Shown in pieces: positions 43,831 through 53,471 of a DNA stretch of 64,000 nt. The notes below the pieces were generated by a model. It saw only the letters and a list, made by a program, of their open reading frames with translations, was not told the DNA's origin and did no database searches. This stretch comes from Pseudoips prasinana (taxonomy: Eukaryota > Arthropoda > Insecta > Lepidoptera > Nolidae). The stretch covers positions 29,446,001 through 29,510,000 of the forward strand of contig OX621242.1 in NCBI GenBank assembly GCA_951640165.1. Direction: 5' to 3'. Numbering within the stretch: position 1 is the first letter of the stretch; every line of letters begins with the position of its first letter. The position numbers were made by a program, and so were the translations under genes.

Positions 43831-44576
43831 GGTCATGGCCCATAATCCGACCCGGTTCAAAAAAGTTTTTGTACAAAAACAAAAATAATGGTAAATAATG
43901 CAGGCATAACCCACTGTTCATTATATGTAAAAAGAAAAAAATAATTCAATGGAGAGATCTTGCAGTAGACCGATCAAAATTGGATAATAATTAGCTGCAC
44001 CAGCGGTTTCGCCCGTCTCTAAATTATTTTATCCCATGGAAAAATGTCACTGGGATAAAAAGTTTACTATGTCCGTCTACAAATCTAATATGTAGGTATA
44101 TACGATATATTTTTTTGTCTATTCATAGGAATTTGATATGACATGATAGATAAAAAATAATTAAATAATGTATTTTCTTAATCTATGCTATGCACCTAAG
44201 ATATTAAACAAATACTCATTCTTTACATGTATACTACGGGGCAAGCAATTTAACCAAAATCGGTTCAGTAGTTTAGACTTGAAAATGAAACAAGCAGACT
44301 TACATTGCCATTGTTTTGTTAAATAAAAATATCATCGTGACACTTAATAAGCAAACTCGTTCGGTCAGGTAATAAATAACACGTATATTGCTGTCTCGGT
44401 CTCACCCGAGCTTTGTTGCGGTCGCGCAATAATACAATGTATTATATTTTATTTCATGATCCCCATCGGCCACAGTAATGCACCACTTACCATTGAAAAG
44501 TATAATCATTTGTCTTTGATTCCCCCCATATTTCATTTCTGTACGCCGTAGGTATATTTTTCATACTAAATGGGCC

Positions 44577-44690
44577 ATTACCTTTCTTTTATAGATTTTC
44601 AACTTTATGACATAAGCATAATGTTCACTTTCAATTGTGGAAATTTGACAGATTGGTGTAACTTGATGTGCTGGCGTCTGTACAGTGTAC
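44577..44690. repeat. MITE family E, right-end copy
   Basis: AGATTTTCAACTTTATGACA, GTTCACTTTCAATTGTGGAA and GATGTGCTGGCGTCTGTACA match the right two thirds of the MITE at 10743. Confidence 0.65.
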
Positions 44691-44794
44691 ATCACTCACA
44701 TTATCATCTTTATAAGACAATTACACGCACATATAGTGTGATCAGTGTAGTACTTAATGATTTTATCAACTTCATATTAAAGATTTTTTTTTAT

Positions 44795-45075
44795 ATATAA
44801 GAGGGCGACAATCGAGCAATATGGTCACCTGATGGTAAGTGATCACCGTCGCAAATGGACCCTCGCAACACCAGAGGGGTCGTGGGTGCGTTGCCGACCT
44901 TTAAAAGAGTCGACAAACCTGTGTTGCTGACCCTTGCCCTACCACGATGAACTCTGGCAACCTTATTCACACGCAGAAACACAACATTAAGTTATTAATG
45001 TTATTAATAAGGAATGTCGTCTGTAAGATGGAGGTACTTCCCCAGTCGGGCTGCTCTTTGAGCGAATCAAGGCTG
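44795..45075. repeat. LINE 3'-UTR-like fragment
   Basis: GGTCACCTGATGGTAAGTGA, CGTCGCAAATGGACCCTCGC and ACTTCCCCAGTCGGGCTGCT follow the layout of the block at 24470-24610, with a longer tail. Probably the 3' region of a non-LTR element. Confidence 0.45.
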
Positions 45076-45104
45076 TGTGCTCTTAAAGTAAAATAACAAT
45101 CGTA

Positions 45105-45386
45105 TTAAAAAAACCGATCAAGTGCGAATCGGACTCGCACACGAAGGGTTCCGTACCGTTATCTATAAAAACGAGCAGAATATTCACGTTTGTTGTAAGG
45201 GAACCCCCTGAAATATTTAATTTATTTTGTTTTTTGTTATAGCGGCAACAGAAATACATAATCTGTGAAAATTTCAACTGTCTAACTATCACGGTTGATG
45301 AGATACAGCCTGGTTACATACGGACAGATAGCGAAATCTTAGTAATAGGGTCCCGTTTTACCCTATGGGTATGGAACCCTAAAAAC
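45105..45386 (+). repeat. Repeat G, near-complete short copy
   Basis: From CGATCAAGTGCGAATCGGAC, through CGAAGGGTTCCGTACCGTTA and AAAATTTCAACTGTCTAACT, to GGGTATGGAACCCTAAAAAC. It has both ends of the family and no coding frame. Confidence 0.65.
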
Positions 45387-46239
45387 CACCACCAAATTAC
45401 AAAAATAATATAAAATAACTCGGTGTACTACGCGAAATCTACAATGCCCGAAACAAATCAATCGTTTATCGCTAACGGCTACATTCGATAAAATGTTCGA
45501 TTTATTAACCTGAATTCGATATCATGTATACTTTCAAGCATTTAGAATCGATCAATTGATAGTCGTTAATTTGGCATAGGTAGTAACCGGCTTCAAAAGA
45601 AGGAGCGTTACGTGATTGGTCCGTTATTTTGAAAATTCCTTGGATGGATGGATAGAACCTCCTTCTTTTTTAAGTATCTTAAAAAGTAACTCTTATTCGC
45701 CGCTTTATTCTCAGCGAGTAAAAATGATAGCAATTACTACCAATTGACCCTTTAAGTAATATACCTACAAGAAAAATATGCAACCTAATTCGGCATTGAC
45801 TCCAATACTTCTAATGACGTCATTGTAGGTTAAATTAAGGTCAAGCGTATTACTTTAAAACTATATATTTAAACTCGGCATTTTAACATGTGAACTCGAT
45901 TGGAATTATGAGCAAACTGTCAAAATTTAGCATAAAACATCTTATAGATAATTCGAGAGTGTTTTAAATAACTGAAGACTAACTTAAAAACGACCTCACA
46001 AGTATAAAATAACTTTAGTTAAAGTTACTATAAGTTATAAATTTTAAATCAGTACCAATATGTGTGCGCACCACCTGTTTCAAAAGTTATAATTTAGAGT
46101 ACCTAGGTAAAGTTATATCATAAGTTTCAGTTACTTTTGAAGGAGGTGTTTTGTTTTTAAACATTTTTTTATTTGTACTTAATTTGTTTTAATTATTATG
46201 ATCCTAAGATTTAAAACCGATCTCAATATAAAAAAATAT
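45387..46239. other. Unassigned AT-rich stretch
   Basis: No gene or repeat recognised. Confidence 0.35.
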
Positions 46240-46478
46240 ATATATCCTTGGACATTATTCAGACACGGCCATCTGATCCCAAAGTAAACCAGGTAACAAA
46301 TATACTACATATTATTGTACTACTTTACTTATGTAAATACCCACTTATATAGATAATTACACCCACACTCAAGACAAGCAGACATGTTCATGCACACAAA
46401 TATCTGTCCTCGGTGGGAATCGAACCCACGACCTGAAGCAAATATCACCAGACCAACCAGCCCGTCAATAAAACTAAT
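46240..46478 (-). repeat. tRNA-derived SINE, family B
   Basis: Tail (CACGGCCATCTGATCCCAAA in the plus sense), body with AGACATGTTCATGCACACAA, and head GGTGGGAATCGAACCCACGA followed by CCAGACCAACCAGCCCGTC. Confidence 0.7.
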
Positions 46479-46555
46479 ACAGGACTTACAGGACCACTTC
46501 AAGCCCGATCGGAAAATCGGTTCATGAACGCCGGAGAAATCGATGCACGTACACA

Positions 46556-47146
46556 AAAAAAATCGGCCAAGTGCGAGTCGGACGCGCGCACGAAGGGTTT
46601 CGTACCATTATCTATAAAAACGAGCAACAAATTCACGTTTGTTGTATGGGGCTCCCATACAACAAACGTGAATTTGTTGCTCGTCCCTTAAATATTTATT
46701 TTATTTTGTTTTTAGTATTTGTTGTTATAGCGGTAAAAGAAATACAATATGTAGTAAAAATATTAGACTTAAACTAGATAATTAAACAATCTCTTGAAAA
46801 TAACTTGATACGAGCTAGCTAAATATCAATTCTATAATAAAATAAATTTTATAAATGTTTTCATACAATGTGTACCTAAATATCTATGTTACTAGAAATA
46901 ATAATGTATACAACTATATTACTACAAACATGTTCTGACTATTTACAAGCGCTTTTTTAAAGTCTACGTGAATAAAAACCTTTTTTATTTATTATTTTAT
47001 TTATTTATTTACATCATCTGTGAAAATTTCAACTGTCTAACTATCACGTTTAATGAAATACAGCCTGGTGATAGACGGACAGACAGACAGACAGCGAAGT
47101 CTCAGTAATAGGGTCCCGTTTTACCCTTTGGGTACGGAACCCTAAA
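46556..47146 (+). repeat. Repeat G copy with fold-back and inserted sequence
   Basis: Left end TCGGCCAAGTGCGAGTCGGA and right end GGGTACGGAACCCTAAAAAG are both present. A 31-bp perfect fold-back sits at 46620-46684. About 46765-47010 is an extra AT-rich insert relative to the copy at 45105. Confidence 0.65.
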
Positions 47147-47571
47147 AAGAACGCAGCGAATTGAGAACTTTCCTTCTCTTGATATCGGTTAAACTTGGAC
47201 AACTCCCAAGTCCATAAAACATGTATATGGGTCTTATGGAAACCCGTCGGCGACTGTTTGAAGACGCATTAAATGCAATAAAGTGTTCCGGTATGCCTTG
47301 TGTGCTAATTGCGGCGCGCATTAGGACGGACCGGCCGCGGCGCCTTTCATAACATCACTTGCTACTAAATTAAACGGTCACATCGTTTAAGCCACCGAAA
47401 AATACACCGTCATTTTCCCATGTGTACTATGTATGATAGATATTCTCAGATACATAAAGAATCTTCTCAATAAACTGACATCAGTCTTATAAATAGAAAA
47501 GAAGCTGGCCGGAAAATCTCATTCTGACTTAAAATTAAAAAAATAATCCTGAAATCAAAACGCACCTCCCT
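47147..47571. other. Unassigned, partly GC-rich sequence
   Basis: No gene recognised. 47225-47365 contains GCGGCGCGCATTAGGACGGA and other GC-rich unique text. Confidence 0.35.
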
Positions 47572-47800
47572 GGGGCTATACGAACATCGTTTTCGTGAAT
47601 GGCGTTCAAATAAATAAAGGTTAAAAATGACTTAATCAATCATTAAATCGGTTTCCATGACCACATGTGACGTCATAAATGGGCCGGAATAGATTGTCAA
47701 CGTTAAGCCGATCTAACTATTGATTAAGTCATTTTTAACCTTTATTTATTAGAACACCATTCACGAAAACGATGTTCGGCAACTTAGCCGGTAGAGCCCC
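47572..47800. mobile_element. MITE, family F, second copy
   Basis: GGGGCTATACGAACATCGTT at the left and GCAACTTAGCCGGTAGAGCC at the right, with AGGTTAAAAATGACTTAATC and its complement inside. The centre has CACATGTGACGTCATAAA, paralleling TATGACGTCCC in the copy at 28161. Confidence 0.7.
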
Positions 47801-48009
47801 TGGTACAATGGTTAATTCTAACTTACCAGGGATCCAATAACGCACACACAATAATCTAAATCGGTCAAGCAGTACCCGGCAGTCATCTCGAAACCGACTG
47901 TACCATGTAACAATCATTAATTTAAACTTAAACCATCAAGGGCCAATGGGTAAAAAAACCATTAAAATTTGCGATTTGGGTGTTCAGTGATAAACACACG
48001 TACAAAAGA

Positions 48010-48262
48010 ATTTTTTGACCTATTGTTCTAGTGATTAATGACCCTGACTGTTAACTGCCAGAGGTCGTGGGTTCGATCCCCCCACCCAGGACAAATCTTT
48101 ATGTGATGAACACTACTTAGTATGATTTGTTATGTGTCTGGGTGTAATTTACCTATAAGTATGTATTTTCTTAAATAGATAATTATTTAAAACTGTTTAA
48201 CAGTTGTCTGGTGTCCATAGTACAGGTTCTCTCTATAGTGAGGTAGTGTGTTAGTTGTAGAT
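48010..48262 (+). repeat. tRNA-derived SINE, family B variant
   Basis: Head with GCCAGAGGTCGTGGGTTCGA (B-box-like), then ACAAATCTTTATGTGATGAA and GTGTCTGGGTGTAATTTACC. The tail is diverged. Confidence 0.6.
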
Positions 48263-49300
48263 ATTTAATTTCTGTTTATTTATTTATTTTAATTATATCA
48301 ATCCGGGATCAGGCCAAAACTTGCTGGCAAGAAAACAGCTCAGAGATAGCAATATATAAGGGGCATAACATACATGTAAAGCCGTCCTGATCTCTCCCAG
48401 AAAATGTAAAAAGCATTTGTGTTCGTACACTTAGTAGCATGTCTTGCGTAGCTGAGCCTCCATTACGACAAGCACCTCCTCCGTAACCGCAGCTTGGTCA
48501 GGAGTGCGTCTGCTGATTACATTGCCATTTGGATATGGGAAGTATAGAATTATTTTTATAAAGTGATCGTATGTAAACTGGTTAGTTCCGTGATTAGACT
48601 GAGTGTCTTATTCTGCCTACATATTTACGTAATTAAATATCCACGCAAATTCAAATTCTTTATTTGCTTAAATAGGTATGGGTATTATAAAAGTTGCATT
48701 AGCCTTTCGGCGTGCAGATATTAACAATTCTATAGTTCAAAATGATAAGTAATTAAATAAATAGTTATTTAATAACTAATCAATTATAATTAATATTTCA
48801 ATATTAATATATAAGTAGCTATTTTTATATATATATAATTAATACATAAAGTATGTTACGTTTTATTACCTTGTTTATATTTCATATTTCAATATTATAA
48901 GGTATCTACCTACTCAATAAATGTCATCTTACTTATAATTTATCATTTAATTATTCACCAATTGTATAGTAGGCTTTATTAATAAGATAATCATATAGCT
49001 TTTACTTGCATATGTTTGCGTCTTGGATAAGGATATTACCTACTTGGAATCTTATAAATCCTCGGCGCCATGCAGACGGGTAATCCTAGGCCTTAATGAC
49101 CCAAATTACTCTAACAATGACCACGATTCTATAGAATACCAAGTAAATTAATTTAAATATCATTGCATCTCTTTCTATCATAGTTCTAATGAAAAAGACA
49201 AAGCACCTTTAGTTGTGTCAATTAATTTCTTGCGCGAATTACTGAGTAGAAGTAAGCGATTAGTTAGAACCTGCCGGCCAATTATGTCCCGAGTGCGCTA
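48263..49300. other. Unassigned AT-rich stretch
   Basis: No gene recognised. Confidence 0.35.
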
Positions 49301-49410
49301 ATTAGTGTTCAGTTTGAGTAGTTTGACAGTTATAGAACTGTCAAACTACTCAAACTGAACACTAATAAACATAGTCCCTCTCTAATAAACATAGGTTTAT
49401 TAGAGAGGGA
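49301..49410. repeat. Two adjacent perfect fold-back hairpins
   Basis: Hairpin 1: 31-bp arms (49301-49331 and 49336-49366) starting ATTAGTGTTCAGTTTGAG, loop ATAG. Hairpin 2: 16-bp arms TCCCTCTCTAATAAAC (49375-49390) and complement (49395-49410), loop ATAG. The text TAATAAACATAG occurs in both right flanks. Confidence 0.92.
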
Positions 49411-50470
49411 TGTGATGACATTCAAATTGTAGTATGAAAGGCAGTCTCGCTAACAATTTCGATAAAAGAGTCTCAAATCAAATGTTTAGCTTTCGATTTC
49501 TAGCAAAATATCTGGAGTAATAACGCGAAAACGTGCGTAGTTCAGTACCGGTGCGCAATGCATCATTTTATATACTTACTTTGATGATAACCTCAATGTC
49601 TACGCGTTTTATTGTTTGTACATTGTTACGGTACGTAATCGCGTTTTAACTGCCAAGCAAACGATTAAATTGCCTTTATACTCTCAATTTTAGTTTTATG
49701 TTCAGACGTAAGTCACAAACTTGCTGGTATAATACTGGCAGTAAAAAAGGCAGCACAATGAAGACTGATACCAGTTATTTGGTACATACTTTTGAAAACA
49801 TAAGTCTCCACATTTTACTTTTAAGTCAGGCAATTATATACGAACTTAGACTAATCCCAGTTAAAGATATGGCCTTTACATCTACCACAGATTGTTTATA
49901 GCGCATTGGCTGGTAAACACCTTTTTCGTGGCTGTTTATACACGACATAACTTTCCTGAGACAAGTTTGCGGTGGTTGTCGAGCCGCATTGGTGACGTCA
50001 AATCAAATCATTTAATTTGCCCAAATACGGTACAATTGGTGTTACATAATAATAGTTTAACTTCGCATATTCTGTCTTTAGTGATGTGCAAATATTTCCT
50101 TTATTAAAATTTAATTAGTATTGAATTTAATTGTCATAATACTCGTTATTATTAATTCGTTGGGTCAATTTCGTCTCAAGCTCCAATATCTCCAAAGCAA
50201 GCTAACATGTAAAGCTTGCAAACCTCTATTGCGTACTGCGGTATTCTTTTCCACGAGAAGCAAGATTTTCCCAGTGGTGAATTTTAAGGTCATAATGAAT
50301 CATCTCCAATTTGGCCCTGGATTATAGGTCAGACCATTTCAGAGCGTTTGCTTTCACTGCCACTACTAAAGTTCTGACTCCCATAGGGTTTCCTGTTTCA
50401 AGGTTTAGTTCTTCCTACTGGCAAAGGTAACTTCGGTCTGTCGGCGGACACAACACAGGTTTACATTTTT
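49411..50470. other. Unassigned stretch
   Basis: Three short plus-strand frames between 49698 and 50327 show no recognisable domain. No repeat recognised. Confidence 0.35.
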
Positions 50471-50472
50471 GA

Positions 50473-50734
50473 GGTTATACTTCTTTTGGCGCGATGGAGA
50501 AAAATGATGAGAGTGAATTTTACGATGCGCGCGCACACCGACACCAAAAAATTTAACAGCTTGAAGTTAGTTCTAGGTGGTATGAGAGTGAATTTTTACG
50601 ATGCGCGCGCATTGTAAAAATAACAGCATGACGTTAGTTCTAGGTGGTATGAAAATTGATAACTATGTTCGAGTTGTATATTAAGAAGTATAACTTCTAA
50701 CGCGTGTACATAAGTACACACAAGTTTTTTTTTT
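50473..50734 (+). repeat. Repeat J, complete copy with internal tandem modules
   Basis: Starts TTATACTTCTTTTGGCGCGA. Two modules follow, each GAGAGTGAATTTT(T)ACGATGCGCGCGCA ... GTTAGTTCTAGGTGGTAT. The copy ends ACATAAGTACACACAAG and a T-run. A near-identical copy is at 51221-51473 and a shorter inverted one at 57663-57810. Confidence 0.8.
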
Positions 50735-50739
50735 ACATC

Positions 50740-50905
50740 ATCAGCTTGATATCGTCTTGTGCTGGACATAGGGCTACCCCAAAGGTTTTTATAAGGTTGC
50801 CATTTGGAGGGTTTGCCGTAGTCATCGCGCTTGGCATGCGAGTTGGCGGCCGCAGTTAGGCGGTGGCTGCTGCCCGTCTACCTGATGTTTCCCTTAGTTG
50901 GTACG
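50740..50905. repeat. LINE-tail-like repeat, diverged
   Basis: CATCATCAGCTTGATATCGT, GGACATAGGGCTACCCCAAA and GTCATCGCGCTTGGCATGCG parallel the blocks at 39400 and 63537. Confidence 0.4.
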
Positions 50906-51220
50906 GGATTGCCCTTTTATTCTTTCTGGGCCAGAAACCATACGGCCCAAGATTTCTTATATAACTATAATTTAAGTAAATAATCAACAGACCATTACAA
51001 AAATGGAGTTACGCAAAAACAAAAACAAATTAAAATTGGTTATTTGTTATCGTTAGTCAAACAAAAACAAGGCAATTATACAAAACCTTGTTTCCTGTCG
51101 ACCTCAGCCGGATTCTTAATCAAATCAAGAAAATGGCACAAGTCGTATTATACTTTTGAGCTCTTCAACAGTTTGAAGTAATTTAATGATCTCGTTTTTT
51201 TAGATTTTTGAAATTTAAAA

Positions 51221-51473
51221 TCTTTTGGCGCGATGGAGAAAAATGATGAGAGTGAATTTTTACGATGCGCGCGCACACCGACACCAAAAAATTTAACAGC
51301 ATGAAGTTAGTTCTAGGTGGTATGAGAGTGAATTTTTACGATGCGCGCGCATCGTAAGAATAACAGCATGAAGTTAGTTCTAGGTGGTATGAAAATTGAT
51401 AACTATGTTCAAGTTGTATATTAAGAAGTATAACTTCTAACGCGTGTACATAAGTACACACAAGTTTTTTTTT
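51221..51473 (+). repeat. Repeat J, second copy
   Basis: Same modules and order as 50473-50734, with only scattered substitutions (for example GCATCGTAAGAATAACAGC versus GCATTGTAAAAATAACAGC). It lacks the first few bases of the left end and finishes in the same ACACACAAG plus T-run. Confidence 0.8.
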
Positions 51474-51960
51474 ATCAGAATTTTATTAATTGCAGTAATT
51501 TAATGTATTGCACTAAGAGGTCAAGACGTTTATACGCAGGCGAAGCATGTAAATTATAAAATAAGCAGTTTTGTTAGCGGTATATTTACCGTTTGAATTA
51601 TCCTTGGATCCTTTTACTGTTCATAAACATTTTTAAGAGAGAAACGGTCATAAGACTAAACGGGTTTCCTGTGTCAGTGATTAACAGGAAATTAAATAAC
51701 AAACTGAACAGTCTTTGATAAATCAAGATATGGAGTTCTTTAGAGTGCAAATGTGTTAGATTAGAATCCTGTTCTAGCATGCAACCTCAGACGTGTTATA
51801 TTTTCGTCAGGTTAACCAATGGCGTTTCCGGAATCATTGTTATCTTAAATCATACCTCAGATTAAGACCTGCCGCCGTCACAAATTTTTGACCAACAAGG
51901 TAAAATAACATACACACAGATAACAAAAAAGAAACTAATCAATTTAAGAGCTCGGTAACA

Positions 51961-52215
51961 GTGGCTTGGTCTAGCGGTAGCTTGTTCTAACGCAGATAAT
52001 GAGATCGTGAGTTCAAATCGGTCAAGCCAATAAATGATTTTGGGACTTTTCCGTACAAGAAAAACTTCTCAGTATCAGCCCGAGAGTTGGCGGTATTAAC
52101 ACCCCAGTGCCTCGGAAAGTACATAAAGCCGTTAGTCCTGTGACCTCTTTCTGGTCGTGTCCTTGTGCACTCATATTATAGTGCACAAGGGTGTACGCAA
52201 AAGATGGCTAGTGTC
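51961..52215 (+). repeat. tRNA-derived SINE, family A
   Basis: Head GTGGCTTGGTCTAGCGGTAG and GTGAGTTCAAATCGGTCAAG. Body TTTTGGGACTTTTCCGTACA, CAGTATCAGCCCGAGAGTTG, ATAAAGCCGTTAGTCC. The 3' end is diverged and short. Confidence 0.7.
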
Positions 52216-53471
52216 CCGTAATTCGACCAGGACGGTATTACAGTGGTTCAATATCCACATGAGTGAATGATGCAGGAAGCATAAACTTCATTTGTTTCCC
52301 ATACAAATTCTGCGCTATCCCGCGCTGTATCCAACCGAAGACTCAAAAGGATATATCGACACCTCCTAAGTACGACTAAGTAACTGACAAATGCAAATTT
52401 TATAGGAGAGCGAATTAAAGATTTCATTTTTTTTAAATCGTCATAGCTAAGCCCCTGTATGGAATTAGATTATAATATTTCGTGAGCGGGTTTAAATTTA
52501 AGTGAAATTTATAATTAAGATATATATTTTATTTCTAAATCTTCAAGTTTTTGTTTTATTACACATGCATACTTTGACTGCGTTGTAAAAAACAATCAAA
52601 ATATGCTAACTGGCACATACATATTTCTTCATTGGAATATTCAGGCACCTTATTGCTTTAACTGCCAGATACATTCTTATAATTGGTAAAGTCAATAGAA
52701 ATATCCCGTGTAACTGATATTTACATACTTTACCGCCGTAATTATATTATTGTGCATATAAGTGTAACTGAATTCCAAACTTGTAAAAATCATCATGTCT
52801 TTGAGTATTTTGAAATAAAAGCAGTGGCTATGTTTGTATTATCTAATGTTTATTTTCAAATAACAAAAATATAAATTTGTAATGTTTCACGATTCAAAAA
52901 GTAACATTATTATGTAACAACATACACGACATATACGAGTAATTACTCATATATGTTGTATTTTTATAACACCAAAGATCTTATGTAACATTAATTAAAA
53001 ATGGCATCTACCTACCTACTGGTAATCAGACTTTTCTCTTTAGTTTTATTAGGTATAAGTTCTTACTGAACTGGAAATCACATATGTAAAACTATCCAAT
53101 AATAAAAATATTCATAAAGTTTATAAAAAATATGCCTTAAATGCAGTTTTTGTTCATTTCGTTAAAATTCTATACTTAAACAAAAATCAAAATAACGCAA
53201 TGTTAATTCTAAATAGAATGAGTAAATAAAATTATTACTTATCAATTATATAAATCAGTCGTTTCATAAAGCTATTTGGACATTCTTGTACTGAGATCAA
53301 ATTTAATATTATATTACGGAACTATCATTGTTTACTCATTATGAGTTTAACAAGGTTTTATTCTATATTTTGCTTATTGAGTAATAAAATTGCACGTTTT
53401 AATTTATCATTAATGTCTTATGACCACAACAGTAATCAACTAATTAGAACAGAGGTCACAAGATGACTTCT
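52216..53471. other. Unassigned AT-rich stretch below the DUF7869-type gene
   Basis: It includes an imperfect 40-bp palindrome around 52922-52961 (ATACACGACATATACGAGTA against ATTACTCATATATGTTGTAT). AATAAA on the minus strand near 53360 could serve as the polyadenylation signal of the gene above. Confidence 0.35.
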
